Source: Lachnospiraceae bacterium
GTDB taxonomy: Bacteria > Bacillota > Clostridia > Lachnospirales > Lachnospiraceae
Reading direction: 5' to 3'
NCBI GenBank assembly: GCA_017457865.1
Contig: JAFTGN010000051.1
Span: forward strand, 1-39,075
DNA: 39,075 bases
Shown here: piece after piece, positions 23,907 through 33,059 of the stretch
Numbering within the stretch: position 1 is the first letter of the stretch
How the letters are laid out: each line of letters starts with the position of its first letter
Notes under the pieces: model-generated
What the model was told of the DNA's origin: nothing
Databases searched by the model: none
What the model saw: only the letters and a program-made list of their open reading frames with translations
Program-made: the position numbers and the translations under genes

Positions 23907-24806
23907 TTAGAAATAGCCCTCCCTTTTTCTTCTCTCCATACTGCCGGCTGCTTCATTGTCAATGACACGGCTGGTACGCTCACTGGACACGGCACTGAGC
24001 GTTTCCTCAATAATGGCATCCAGTGTATCTGCATCGGATTCCACACCACCGGTCAGTGGATAACAGCCCAGTGTACGGAACCGCACCTTTTTCATCTGCA
24101 CTTCTTCACCCGGCAGTAAACGCATCCGGTCATCATCTACCATGATGATGTTGCCGTCTCTGTATACCACAGGACGTTCCTTTGCAAAATACAAAGAAGG
24201 AATCTCAATATTCTCCTGACGGATATACTGCCAGATGTCCTTCTCTGTCCAGTTGGACAATGGGAAGACACGTACTTCTTCTCCTTTGAACAATCTGGTG
24301 TTAAACAGCTTCCACATCTCCGGTCTCTGATTTTTCGGATCCCATGCATGGGCAGAATTTCGGAAAGAGAAGATACGCTCCTTGGCACGGGATTTCTCCT
24401 CATCTCTTCTGCCGCCTCCAAAAGCCGCGGTGAATCCATAGTGATCCAGGGCCTGCTTCAATGCCTGTGTCTTCATGATATCTGTATAAGCAGAACCATG
24501 GTCAAATGGATTGATGCCCTGTGCACGACCTTCCTCATTGGTGTAAACCAGCATTTCCAGACCATACTTTTCTGCCACATGATCTCTGAATGCGATCATC
24601 TCCTTAAACTTCCATGTGGTGTCCACATGCAAGAACGGAAAGGGCGGTTTCTCCGGGTAAAAGGCCTTCAAAGCCAGATGCAGCATCACCGAACTGTCCT
24701 TTCCAATGGAATACAGCATCACCGGCTTTTCACATTCTGCCGCCACCTCTCTCATAATATAAATTGCTTCTGCTTCCAATTCATCCAAATGTGTTAACTT
24801 TCCCAC
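23907..24806 (-). CDS. cysD: Sulfate adenylyltransferase subunit 2 (CysD)
   Basis: 299 aa. PP-loop ATP pyrophosphatase that forms APS from sulfate and ATP with CysN. Seen: pyrophosphate loop [19 protein letters not shown] (residues about 31-49), [58 protein letters not shown], and [15 protein letters not shown]. Starts with GTG at 24806 after an AGAGGT site; no ATG alternative fits the family length. Sits between aprB and cysN in one operon. Confidence 0.96.
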   Translation of the reverse strand: MGKLTHLDELEAEAIYIMREVAAECEKPVMLYSIGKDSSVMLHLALKAFYPEKPPFPFLHVDTTWKFKEMIAFRDHVAEKYGLEMLVYTNEEGRAQGINPFDHGSAYTDIMKTQALKQALDHYGFTAAFGGGRRDEEKSRAKERIFSFRNSAHAWDPKNQRPEMWKLFNTRLFKGEEVRVFPLSNWTEKDIWQYIRQENIEIPSLYFAKERPVVYRDGNIIMVDDDRMRLLPGEEVQMKKVRFRTLGCYPLTGGVESDADTLDAIIEETLSAVSSERTSRVIDNEAAGSMERRKREGYF

Positions 24807-24824
24807 AATCGTTACCTCTCTGCT

Positions 24825-25139
24825 TTAATATTGATTTGACTCCTTTGCATTAACCTCTATAGTCTGAGTCTGCCCTGACGGGGCTGTGACCTTCCATGTG
24901 CGGATCGCCCCTTTCTTGCTGACGGAAAGGGTACTGCCTCTGCCCCCCATATCTGCCCCTAAGAAGAACTGGATGGCACCGGTGTGGCACTCTTTCAGGC
25001 AGGAGGTACACCCCCAGCAGTCCTTTTCTCTCCGAATGACTGCCCGGTTGTCTGCATCCCGCTTGATCAGATTGCCCGGACAGACCTCGATGCATCTGCC
25101 ACAGCCCACACAGTTTTTCTGATTGATTCGTATACTCAT
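24825..25139 (-). CDS. aprB: Adenylylsulfate reductase beta subunit / 4Fe-4S ferredoxin
   Basis: 104 aa. Two [4Fe-4S] clusters: CVGCGRCIEVCPG (residues about 10-22) and CWGCTSCLKECHTGA (about 41-55), followed by a short strand-rich tail that would pack on AprA. This is the AprB pattern, shorter than the ~150-aa dissimilatory proteins and in keeping with assimilatory forms in Clostridia. It passes electrons to the FAD of AprA to reduce APS to sulfite and AMP. GGAGA precedes its ATG. Immediately downstream of aprA and 18 bases before cysD. Confidence 0.9.
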   Translation of the reverse strand: MSIRINQKNCVGCGRCIEVCPGNLIKRDADNRAVIRREKDCWGCTSCLKECHTGAIQFFLGADMGGRGSTLSVSKKGAIRTWKVTAPSGQTQTIEVNAKESNQY

Positions 25140-25205
25140 AAGTTCTCTCCATTTCCTGTGGATTCTGTCTCAGACCGTATCCACACACCATCTGCTTCTG
25201 ATAGA

Positions 25206-26885
25206 CTATTGCAGTTCCCGATACAGAATTTTCAGTTCTCCGTCTTCCATACGGGAATTCACATATTTCAGCCAGTCATTGCTTTTTTCCGGATAATCCA
25301 TATTTTCCGCAAAACTGTGCCAGCGTGTCTCCTGTCTGGCGCCTAAATGGGCAATCACTGCCAGACAGACGGTCAGCCGCTCTCTGATCTCATAAATCTG
25401 CATCAGATCATCCATATCTGCTGCGGACAGCTGTTCCAAATCCTTCTGCAATGCCGTGATCCGCTGCTTTGCAATGTCTAATCCGCTCTGGTTGAACTGG
25501 TATCCGGTGCTGATGCCTCCTGCATACTGATCCATAATCTTCTGCATGGTCTCCTCTAACTGCTCAATGGTCAGCAGGGAAGGCTTGCGGTTTAAGTAAG
25601 ATTCATATTCTGCCAGCTTCTCTGCCTCTTCCGGAGACAATGCATCCTGCTCTGTATTCTGTGCAGATCCCGTTTCTGATTCTTCCTTCTGCTCTGCCAG
25701 AAAACGGATGATGGCTTCTGCCGCAATCTCTCCCTCTGCCAGTGCACCTGTCACATATTTCTGAGGGGCACCACCTGCCACATCTCCCGCAGCATACAAC
25801 CCCTGAATGGTGGTGGCTCTGTCATCTTCCACCCAGTACCCACTGGCGGTATGACCGCCTACGATGTATGGCTCCGTTCCTTCGATCTCTACATTTTCCT
25901 CAGAAGGACCTTTTCCGGCTTCCAGCCATTTCAGTGTCTGACTGGGTGCCATATTCAGGTATGCCTTATATAAATCCTGCTCCTGCTCTTTGGAGATGCC
26001 CTGTGTCCGCAGGTAACAGGGACCCCGTCCCTGTCTGTTTTCCATGACAGTGCCATATACACGCTCCGAGGTGGCAATGCCGTACTGGGTCTCGTATACC
26101 GTTCCTTCCCCATTCACCTGCTTTGCGCCTACCCCCTGTGCAATGGTTCCCGTAGGGGCGATGGTGTCCTTACAGCGCAGGGCAATAAACCGCATCTCAA
26201 AAGTGGTCATCTCCGCACCTGCCCGAATGCCCATGGCATAGCCTGCGCCGGTGTTAAAAGGCGGATACCACATCTTATGTCTGGAAAAGCCCGGATTGTT
26301 GGGCCGGTACAGTCCGGCTGCTCCACCTGTAGCAATCAGCACTGCCTTAGCCTCCAGTATGTAACACACTTCTTCATTGACATCAAATCCATAGGCACCA
26401 TAGATTCGATTGTCCTTTACGATATAATCGGTAATGTTCACATGATTCAATATCTGCACATTCTCCTGGGAAGCTGCCGCCTCTGCCAGAATCAGCTTGA
26501 TGTTCTCTCCATTGATCTTGATGTTCCGGTTTCCTCTTGCCACATACCGCCCCTGCTCATCTTTCAGAATGACCAGCCCCAACTGCTCCATCACTTCTGT
26601 CACATGATTCAGACGCTGTGACATAGACAACAGCAGATCCTCTCTCACAATGTGGTCTGCATCCTTCTTGGCATATGCCACGTAATCCTCCGGCTTTCGC
26701 CCTTCTGTGATATAAGCATTGATGGCATTCACCCCTGCCGCCAGACAACCGCTGCGTTTGATATTTGCCTTTTCTGCAACCAGCACAGATAAATGAGAGG
26801 CCTTTCCCAGGGTATATGCCGCAAAACACCCTGCGGTTCCCCCTCCTATGATCAGTACATCTGTTTGTTTCCGTCTTACTTCCAT
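25206..26885 (-). CDS. aprA: Adenylylsulfate reductase alpha subunit (FAD flavoprotein)
   Basis: 559 aa. Fumarate-reductase/succinate-dehydrogenase-like flavoprotein. FAD Rossmann loop VLIIGGGTAGCFAAYTLG is at residues 10-27; KRSGCLAAGVNAINAYI follows where AprA binds APS and FAD; VLIATGGAAGLYRP and GLYAAGDVAGG are further FAD contacts. The C-terminal helical region (residues about 410-559) includes an acidic insert (EQKEESETGSAQNTEQ). Location with aprB, cysD and cysN supports APS reductase over other flavoproteins of the family. AAAGGTGAG precedes its ATG. First gene of the operon; long leader of about 110 bases. Confidence 0.9.
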   Translation of the reverse strand: MEVRRKQTDVLIIGGGTAGCFAAYTLGKASHLSVLVAEKANIKRSGCLAAGVNAINAYITEGRKPEDYVAYAKKDADHIVREDLLLSMSQRLNHVTEVMEQLGLVILKDEQGRYVARGNRNIKINGENIKLILAEAAASQENVQILNHVNITDYIVKDNRIYGAYGFDVNEEVCYILEAKAVLIATGGAAGLYRPNNPGFSRHKMWYPPFNTGAGYAMGIRAGAEMTTFEMRFIALRCKDTIAPTGTIAQGVGAKQVNGEGTVYETQYGIATSERVYGTVMENRQGRGPCYLRTQGISKEQEQDLYKAYLNMAPSQTLKWLEAGKGPSEENVEIEGTEPYIVGGHTASGYWVEDDRATTIQGLYAAGDVAGGAPQKYVTGALAEGEIAAEAIIRFLAEQKEESETGSAQNTEQDALSPEEAEKLAEYESYLNRKPSLLTIEQLEETMQKIMDQYAGGISTGYQFNQSGLDIAKQRITALQKDLEQLSAADMDDLMQIYEIRERLTVCLAVIAHLGARQETRWHSFAENMDYPEKSNDWLKYVNSRMEDGELKILYRELQ

Positions 26886-26998
26886 CTTTGTATCTCACCT
26901 TTCTGTAGCTGTTGCGTCACTCCTGTGATATCACAAATGACAGCGTATGCAGATTCTGTGTGGATTCTGTAATAGACAAAACCCATCTGTTTGATATG

Positions 26999-27028
26999 AT
27001 ATTAATCGATTTTCCTATGATTTGTCAA
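26999..27028 (-). promoter_or_regulatory. Promoter of the aprAB-cysDN-lacI operon
   Basis: Minus strand TTGACA (27028-27023), 18-base spacer, TAATAT (27004-26999). Confidence 0.72.
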
Positions 27029-27049
27029 TCACATAAGAGGGGTTGTTTT

Positions 27050-27063
27050 TGCAAACGTTTGCA
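27050..27063. promoter_or_regulatory. LacI-family operator palindrome upstream of aprA
   Basis: TGCAAACGTTTGCA is a perfect 14-base palindrome with the central CG typical of LacI/GalR/CcpA sites. It lies about 20 bases upstream of the -35 box, a position more like activation or looping than simple blocking. The lacI-family gene closing the operon is the natural partner; CcpA is the alternative. Confidence 0.7.
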
Positions 27064-27072
27064 TGATAACGC

Positions 27073-27104
27073 AAAAAAACTGCAAAACCACTGCCATTTT
27101 GCAG
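27073..27104 (-). terminator. Terminator after the ABC ATPase (copy 1 of duplicated module)
   Basis: Minus strand CTGCAAAA-N9-TTTTGCAG followed by TTTTTTT. An almost identical module is at 33297-33353. Confidence 0.88.
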
Positions 27105-27152
27105 ACAATGATTTTGCAGATGTTTCTATTGTCTAAATATCTATGTATATTT

Positions 27153-27815
27153 TTACTGTTCCGACAGGTTTTTCTGTCCCTGTACCACATGGGCAATGAT
27201 CTTTCCTTTGTCAAAGCGGAATACCTCATCACAAAGGATGGCGATATCCTCATTGCTGTGGCTGGCAAGCACCACTGTCTTTCCCTTCTCCCGCTGTGCC
27301 AGAAATACCTTCCGGATCTCATCCACACCGTCATTGTCCAGACCGGACAATGGTTCGTCTAACAGCAGGATATCCGGGTCTTCCATCAGTGCCTGGGCAA
27401 TACCCAGACGCTGGCGCATCCCCAGTGAATAGGAACCTACCTTCTTCTTGCTGTCCGGATCCAGACCTACTGTGGAGATGGCACCCCGAATCTGGGCATC
27501 TGTGATCTTCCCCCGGATCATGGCCAGCAGCTGGAGATTGCAGAAACCGGAATACTCTGACAGAAATCCGGGACTCTCAATGATAGCACCCACCTGTTGT
27601 GGCATCTCCATGTCCTTCCACAACAGCTTCCCGTCATAGGAGATGGTACCCTCTGTGGGACGGACAAATCCCAGCATATGTTTGAGCAGCATGGTCTTGC
27701 CGGAACCATTTCTGCCTACCAGTCCGTAAATCTTTCCCGGCTCCAGTGTCAGGTTGATGTCGTCTAACACTGTGGCAGTTCCAAACTTTTTTGTAAGATT
27801 TGTAATCTGAATCAT
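27153..27815 (-). CDS. ABC transporter ATP-binding protein
   Basis: 220 aa from ATG 27815, chosen because MIQITNLTKKFG is the usual ATPase opening; an upstream ATG at 27860 is possible. Walker A GLVGRNGSGKTMLLKH (residues about 32-47), signature YSLGMRQRLGIAQAL, Walker B ILLLDEPLSGLD and the H-loop LASHSNED are all intact, so it should hydrolyse ATP. The BcrA/CcmA-like type pairs with ABC-2 permeases. It is the last gene of the operon with two lipoproteins and two permeases and is closed by a terminator. Confidence 0.93.
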   Translation of the reverse strand: MIQITNLTKKFGTATVLDDINLTLEPGKIYGLVGRNGSGKTMLLKHMLGFVRPTEGTISYDGKLLWKDMEMPQQVGAIIESPGFLSEYSGFCNLQLLAMIRGKITDAQIRGAISTVGLDPDSKKKVGSYSLGMRQRLGIAQALMEDPDILLLDEPLSGLDNDGVDEIRKVFLAQREKGKTVVLASHSNEDIAILCDEVFRFDKGKIIAHVVQGQKNLSEQ

Positions 27816-27887
27816 CTTGCTTTTCTTCCAATCATTCTTCTCGTTTTTTGATGGTATCATTTCTTTCCAAATTTCTTACTTTTATTC

Positions 27888-29003
27888 TCATGCGGGACTT
27901 GGATAAAAGGTTTTGATACTGCCGCCTACCCGGGCATCTAAGATCAAGTACCCCTCAGAAGTAGAAGCTCCTCTGGCAATGAAGCCTTCCGACTGCCACA
28001 ATGTCTCATCGGACTCTTTCGGCCGGAAAGAAATCTTCCAACAAGGTACCACACTGGATGTGGTCATCTCGTCATCTCTGGCGTAAGGATTTTCACAATA
28101 GACCAGTTCATATCCGGTCACTTCCACCAAACTATATGGCATACCATACATCTGAAACAGATTCACGGTCTGCGCTTCTGCCTCTTCTTCTGTGATCACC
28201 TCTACTTCCTGCCTGCTGACTTCATGGAATACCGGCTCCATAAACACATCACACAAACCATACTTTGGACTGTAGACCATATAGCAGACACTGTTCACAT
28301 CTACAAACGCCATGTCAGCATCTACATCTACCAGTTCTCCATTTCGGTAAATCACCAGATACGCCCCTTCCTCTTCCTGCCATGTATCCTGTCCTTCCTC
28401 TGGTGAAGAAATCCCCATCAGATTTCCAAATTCAGGGTCTAAGGCATAGATACGCTTCTCTGTATAATCATATCCCACCGCTTCCATGACACGATCACAT
28501 GCCTGCTCCGCTTCTTCCTTCCCTCCATTGGGCAATTCTTCTTCCGGAAACAAGCTTTCCAAACGCATATCCTGTAACATCACTGCACCCCATCCAGATG
28601 CGGTCAATGCCTGATAGCGAATGTGATAAGGTGGTTTTGTATATCGAAACTCTTTCTCTGTATAAAAGATCAGTCCTGCCCCATCATCCGTAGCATACAC
28701 CCACGCATTTCCCTGCTGCTCTTTTTCGTATGGATCAGTTCCAAATATGGCTTCTGCCACTGCCTCTTGATCCAGTGTCTCTGCTTCTAACTGTATCTCA
28801 TAATAGGCCTGCTCAGCATCCTCTTTTCCAGAACTGGTTTCTGTTTCCTCCTGATGATCTGACTGTGTGACACTTTCTGCCACAGACGTATGCTCCGTCA
28901 CCTGTATCGATCCACCCGTACTCTGCTGTACAGTGCTGGCTGTATGACACGCCGCACACAACAGACTGATGGTCAACGCCATTCCGATTGTTCGTTTTTT
29001 CAT
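27888..29003 (-). CDS. Putative lipoprotein, paralog of the 30830-31963 protein
   Basis: 371 aa. Signal peptide MKKRTIGMALTISLLCAACH with a lipobox-like LCAAC; the mature part is acidic at first, then shares long stretches with the second lipoprotein of the operon: AVMLQDMRLESLFPEEEL, CYMVYSPKYGLC, EPVFHEVSRQEVEVI, VPCWKISFRPKESDETLW, and the end VGGSIKTFYPSPA. I do not know the family. Two copies beside an ABC-2 exporter suggest a surface sensor or accessory factor for the transporter. AGGAGAGAAG precedes the ATG. Confidence 0.8.
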   Translation of the reverse strand: MKKRTIGMALTISLLCAACHTASTVQQSTGGSIQVTEHTSVAESVTQSDHQEETETSSGKEDAEQAYYEIQLEAETLDQEAVAEAIFGTDPYEKEQQGNAWVYATDDGAGLIFYTEKEFRYTKPPYHIRYQALTASGWGAVMLQDMRLESLFPEEELPNGGKEEAEQACDRVMEAVGYDYTEKRIYALDPEFGNLMGISSPEEGQDTWQEEEGAYLVIYRNGELVDVDADMAFVDVNSVCYMVYSPKYGLCDVFMEPVFHEVSRQEVEVITEEEAEAQTVNLFQMYGMPYSLVEVTGYELVYCENPYARDDEMTTSSVVPCWKISFRPKESDETLWQSEGFIARGASTSEGYLILDARVGGSIKTFYPSPA

Positions 29004-29042
29004 ACCGTTCTCTTCTCTCCTTTTTGATACACAATTTCTTTA

Positions 29043-29104
29043 GGCAATTGCGAAACTCTTTCATCAGACCGGAAAACATCCTGTATATCAGAAAGCTTTC
29101 CCTT
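29043..29104. repeat. Family A half element (A4)
   Basis: GGCAATTGCGAAACTCTTT and ACATCCTGTATATCAGAAA match the left end of A1. The right half is absent; the match stops at the permease stop codon (29105). Confidence 0.6.
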
Positions 29105-29989
29105 TTACAACTGGGTCAGCAAAATATCCATCTTCCTAGACTTTCTGGCAATCAGGAAAATCAGCAAGGCTGACAGTCCCAATCCGGCTGCAACAATATA
29201 CGGTATGGTCAGCATCCCCACTCCACTGTATTTCTGCACATTTTCTATGCTGCTCCAACTGACCGGAGACAAAAGCAAATCAAACATATTATAAGATGTC
29301 TGAGTATACCGCAATACCGGATCTAACAACACCAAAAATACTGCCACTGCTACTCCCGGCCAGGATTTACCGGAATACAGATTGATGCAGTAGATGAGTA
29401 GCCCCAACAATACCATCACCAGCCAGGATACCAAAAAGGTATACCAAATCGCTGTTTCCGGCGTGGTATTGAGAAGCAGAACTGGCGGCAACGAGATACC
29501 AGTAACGATCTGTAAATAGACGTCCGGTGGGCTGTCAAACGCTGTCATGATGCTCTCTCCCCATCCCTGCCCGATACTGGCACAGGGAAGGGCAATCAGT
29601 GTGGAGATCACAAACAGTTCCAACATATAGCAGAAACTACCTGCAATCACATACAGTACTTCTCCTAACCACCATCCGCTGCGATGACTGCGTAGGATAA
29701 GAAAATACTTATGTTCATCCAAAAAAGGTGCATTACAAAACAGAAAGATCGTACCAAAAAACAACAACACCTTCAATAATCCATTGGCATTCATGGCATC
29801 TGCAAACAATAACGGTAACAAAAACAGGGTGTTTTTTTGATGATGTACCACTGCATAAACAGGCAGTTTGCCAATATACACACAAATCAACAAAGCCGAC
29901 AACACCAGCAGTACCAAAATCCGGTCATTTTTCCGCCATTCTGCCAGATTCTCTCTGGCAATCACCCATGCCGCTTTAAATGTTCCCAT
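29105..29989 (-). CDS. ABC-2 type permease subunit
   Basis: 294 aa, about six transmembrane helices: around residues 26-46 (ILVLLVLSALLICVYIG), 72-90 (LLKVLLFFGTIFLFCNA), 115-135, 180-205 (WYTFLVSWLVMVLLGLLIYC), 215-235 (VAVAVFLVLLDPVLR) and 262-285 (IPYIVAAGLGLSALLIFLIA). No sequence family beyond ABC-2-like membrane proteins is evident. It overlaps the previous permease gene by 14 bases, so the two are made together and probably form a heterodimer with the ATPase at the operon end. The gene ends where the half family A repeat begins. Confidence 0.8.
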   Translation of the reverse strand: MGTFKAAWVIARENLAEWRKNDRILVLLVLSALLICVYIGKLPVYAVVHHQKNTLFLLPLLFADAMNANGLLKVLLFFGTIFLFCNAPFLDEHKYFLILRSHRSGWWLGEVLYVIAGSFCYMLELFVISTLIALPCASIGQGWGESIMTAFDSPPDVYLQIVTGISLPPVLLLNTTPETAIWYTFLVSWLVMVLLGLLIYCINLYSGKSWPGVAVAVFLVLLDPVLRYTQTSYNMFDLLLSPVSWSSIENVQKYSGVGMLTIPYIVAAGLGLSALLIFLIARKSRKMDILLTQL

Positions 29990-30800
29990 TACATCCCCTC
30001 CTGATCATGGCACGATATAGTCCCCATCCACACAGAGCAGTCAAGGTACCGAAAACCAAGATCCCATATCCATATTCCACCAGAAAACTGTTTGTTCCCA
30101 ACACCCCCACACCAGAACTAATGTACCACAGATTGATTACCGCAATCTGTGGTACAGTTGTCAATGCATACAACACATAAAACGCAATAAAAGGAATGGC
30201 AACCGCCACATAACGGCTTGGCCGATATACTGACAGCCACATACTGAGCGTGGTCAAAAAGACAACAAACATGGCAAACAGCACCGCCCACAAGATCACC
30301 ACCAACCACGGAACAGATGATGCTGCCAGAATGTGCATATATCCAAATGCACCATCATGTAATCCCCACTCATTCACCAAAGGCATAATGGGAAGCATAA
30401 CAATGACAAACAATAAGAACCCCAAAACAGTGGCTGCAACCACCGCCACTGCATTCATCAATACCTTTGACAGACAATACTGCCGCAAATCCATCCGACA
30501 AAGGATCATGCGGCTATAATGGGAACTCAAATCATCACTGACCGTAAAACAGGAAATGGCTGACAACATGACCACCATCACTGTCTTAAACCGGTCAAAA
30601 ATCAAGATTTCTTCCATTCCGCTCAAACTACAAATGGTTCCATACTCCAGATCATATGTAAAACAGGCTTTGATGTCATCCAGATCACAAATCACCATTA
30701 GAACCGGAATCAGCAGTACCACGATCCAAAACCGCCAAGTACAAAAGTTCCGTTGAAAATCCGTTTTGAAATATTGTTTCGTACTGAAAAGCAACTCCAT
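29976..30800 (-). CDS. ABC-2 type permease subunit
   Basis: 274 aa from ATG 30800 (a TTG four codons earlier is possible; neither site is strong). About six transmembrane helices, for example WRFWIVVLLIPVLMVICDL, VMLSAISCFTV, AVVAATVLGFLLFVIVMLPI, VPWLVVILWAVLFAMFVVFL, YVAVAIPFIAFYVLYALTT and YGILVFGTLTALCGWGLYRA. Its pattern is that of BcrB/LanG-like permeases. It follows lipoprotein 2 by 29 bases and overlaps the next permease. Export of a peptide or removal of a peptide antibiotic is inferred from context. Confidence 0.8.
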   Translation of the reverse strand: MELLFSTKQYFKTDFQRNFCTWRFWIVVLLIPVLMVICDLDDIKACFTYDLEYGTICSLSGMEEILIFDRFKTVMVVMLSAISCFTVSDDLSSHYSRMILCRMDLRQYCLSKVLMNAVAVVAATVLGFLLFVIVMLPIMPLVNEWGLHDGAFGYMHILAASSVPWLVVILWAVLFAMFVVFLTTLSMWLSVYRPSRYVAVAIPFIAFYVLYALTTVPQIAVINLWYISSGVGVLGTNSFLVEYGYGILVFGTLTALCGWGLYRAMIRRGCNGNI

Positions 30801-30829
30801 TCTCCATTCCAATCATCTTATTTTCGGTT

Positions 30830-31963
30830 TCAAAAATCAGGGCTGGGATAAAACGTATTAATACTTCCTCCCACCCTGGCATCTAAAACCACATATGCTT
30901 CCAAGGCAGAATCCCCTCTGGCAATAGAGTTCTCTGCTTGCCACAATACCTCTTGTGATTCCTTTGGTCGAAAAGAAATCTTCCAGCATGGGATCACACT
31001 TGAAGCTGTCATCTCACTGTTTACAGAATAGAAATTCTCACAATAGACCAAATCATATCCTGTCACTTCCACCAAGTGATATGGAATACCATACAGTTGA
31101 AATAATGCCACCGTCTGTTTTCTTGCTTCTTCCTCTGCAATCACGTCAACAGTCTTTCGACTAACCTCATGAAACACTGGCTCCATATTGATATAGCACA
31201 ATCCATATTTAGGACTGTAAATCATGTAACACATCGTCTGCATATCTGCAAAAGCCATCTCTTCTTGTACATCTACTAACTTTTTATTTCGATACACCAG
31301 AAGATATGCCCCTTCATCTGATTCCCATGGCACCAAATTATCATAGCTATTGTAAAAATCTGTTTGTGATGGTGCTGGCACAGCCATTAAGTTCCCAAGA
31401 TCAGAATCAATTGTGTATATACGCTTTTCATCATATTGATATCCTATTGCATCCATAATCTGATCACAAACCTGCTCTGCTTCTTGTTTTCCTCCATTGT
31501 CTAATTCTTCTTTCGGGAACAAGCTTTCCAATCTCATATCCTGCAACATAACAGCCCCCCAAGGAGATGACACCAGAGCATTATACCGTACATGATAGAG
31601 AGATTTTGCATACGTAAAATATGTATCCGTATAGAAAATAATACCTGTGGATTCATCTGCCAAATACACCCATGAACCATCTGAATCCTCTTTTTCATAT
31701 ACCTTGGTTCCAAATACTGCCTCTGCCACCGTCTCCTTATCCAAAGGCTCAGCCTCTAGCTGTATCTCATAGTATTCCTGCTCAACAGAAGGTACTTCTA
31801 ACATTGTTTCCTCTATCTGGTTGTCCGTCCCAATGGTTCTTTCCGTAGATACCCCTGTTTCTTTCACTTCTTGATCCACAGCCATTTTTTTATTATATCC
31901 AGTGTTACATGATGTACATAACATTCCCAACACCAGCATGATTTCAACTGCCTTTTTTCTCAT
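30830..31963 (-). CDS. Putative lipoprotein, first gene of the ABC operon
   Basis: 377 aa. Signal peptide MRKKAVEIMLVLGMLCTSCN with a lipobox-like LCTSC. Shares most of its length with the lipoprotein at 27888-29003 (for example EYYEIQLEAEPLDKE, AVMLQDMRLESLFPKEEL, CYMIYSPKYGLC, IPCWKISFRPKESQE, VGGSINTFYPSP), so the two arose by duplication. It differs in having a longer, more polar segment around residues 185-205. A promoter with LytTR-like direct repeats lies about 260 bases upstream. Function unknown; likely an extracytoplasmic partner of the transporter. Confidence 0.8.
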   Translation of the reverse strand: MRKKAVEIMLVLGMLCTSCNTGYNKKMAVDQEVKETGVSTERTIGTDNQIEETMLEVPSVEQEYYEIQLEAEPLDKETVAEAVFGTKVYEKEDSDGSWVYLADESTGIIFYTDTYFTYAKSLYHVRYNALVSSPWGAVMLQDMRLESLFPKEELDNGGKQEAEQVCDQIMDAIGYQYDEKRIYTIDSDLGNLMAVPAPSQTDFYNSYDNLVPWESDEGAYLLVYRNKKLVDVQEEMAFADMQTMCYMIYSPKYGLCYINMEPVFHEVSRKTVDVIAEEEARKQTVALFQLYGIPYHLVEVTGYDLVYCENFYSVNSEMTASSVIPCWKISFRPKESQEVLWQAENSIARGDSALEAYVVLDARVGGSINTFYPSPDF

Positions 31964-32222
31964 AATAATTTCACATTTCCCTTAATTCAACATATATTTA
32001 CTAACTCCACACATATGCAGTTCAATCTATAAATTTTATGATTGCCACATACGTTGGTGTACAACAGTTTCAATCACTCTTATTTGTACAGATAGCAAAA
32101 CTTATTTCAGTTCACTAGATAAATTGAGTGACAGGGTAAATTGTTGGGAATACTATATCCCAACTCGCCCATGCCGCAACGAAAACTCTATTGGGTTACA
32201 TTCCCAGTGCAAATCTTTCCCC

Positions 32223-32251
32223 ATTATACAGAAAACGTATTCGTACTGCAA
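32223..32251 (-). promoter_or_regulatory. Promoter of the lipoprotein/permease/ATPase operon
   Basis: Minus strand TTGCAG (32251-32246), 17-base spacer, TATAAT (32228-32223). A long leader (~250 bases) without a seen structure follows. Confidence 0.72.
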
Positions 32252-32259
32252 CTTATTTT

Positions 32260-32292
32260 CAATGAACGACCACTTTTTTTCACAAACGACAA
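32260..32292 (-). promoter_or_regulatory. LytTR-like direct repeats upstream of the operon promoter
   Basis: GTCGTT occurs twice on the minus strand, at 32290-32285 and 32270-32265, exactly 20 bases (about two helical turns) apart, and the nearer copy is 13 bases upstream of the -35 box. This is the arrangement used by AgrA/LytTR response regulators. The sites begin just after the stop of the adjacent LytTR regulator gene. Confidence 0.6.
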
Positions 32293-32307
32293 CTGAGCTC
32301 TATCTAG

Positions 32308-33059
32308 TTACACGCTTCTTCTCTCCATCATGTCCAATAGGAACTTTTGGTACTGTATTCTCACCCTGTTCTTATATCTTCTTCCCAAAGGAAGTGGCAT
32401 TTTCAGTTCATCCAATATGACTTCTGTAACCCGAATCTCTTTTACATGCAGTAAATTCACAAAATAAGACTTATGATTCGGACAATAGAGGTATGTGCCA
32501 CCCCCTGTTCCCACGCTTTCATACTCTGTGTCACCAACTGTCCTTTTTTCAAGTCTTTCGTATATAATATCGTATACTCCCCGTTTCCCTGGATATACTG
32601 CACATCCTCTGCGTATATGATTTCTTCACGCCTTCCATTTTTATAATGTATCCGTGTTTCTTTTTCCAGTCCATCAGACACCTTCTGTAGCCACATTTTC
32701 AGTTCTGCTTGTTTCACTGGCTTGTTCAGAAATCCAACTACATTGAAACCAAACGCTTCCTGCATCACTTCTGCATGATTGGTCACAAACAAAATCCTCT
32801 TCACATTCCGTTTCTCTTCCAACACGTTTTTTACTGTAATCCCATCTATGTCTCCCATTTCGATATCCAAAATCAACAAATCCACTTCTCCCAGCTTTCC
32901 ATTTAAGCAATCCTGAAGCAAGTCCTCTCCTGATACATAAGACATACATTCGTAAACCTTCTCATTTTCCTGAAAATACATCTCTGCAATCTGTCTGATC
33001 TGTTGTATATATAGTTCATCATCGTCACAAACCACAAGACGAATACATCGTTTGTCCAT
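32308..33059 (-). pseudogene. LytTR-type response regulator, frameshifted in the DNA-binding domain
   Basis: From ATG 33059 the protein has a normal receiver: VVCDDDELYIQQI (acidic pocket), phospho-Asp in LLILDIEMGDIDGI, Thr and Lys in FVTNHAE and LNKPVKQAEL. A LytTR domain begins at RIHYKNGRREEIIYAEDVQY, but after SMKAWEQG the frame runs to a stop. The rest, TYLYCPNHKSYFVNLLHVKE to the end, is in another frame. The break falls at a G5 run (32501-32505); six Gs would give one intact protein of about 250 aa. Either a recent mutation, phase variation, or a sequencing error. It lies just upstream of the ABC operon it probably controls. Confidence 0.75.
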
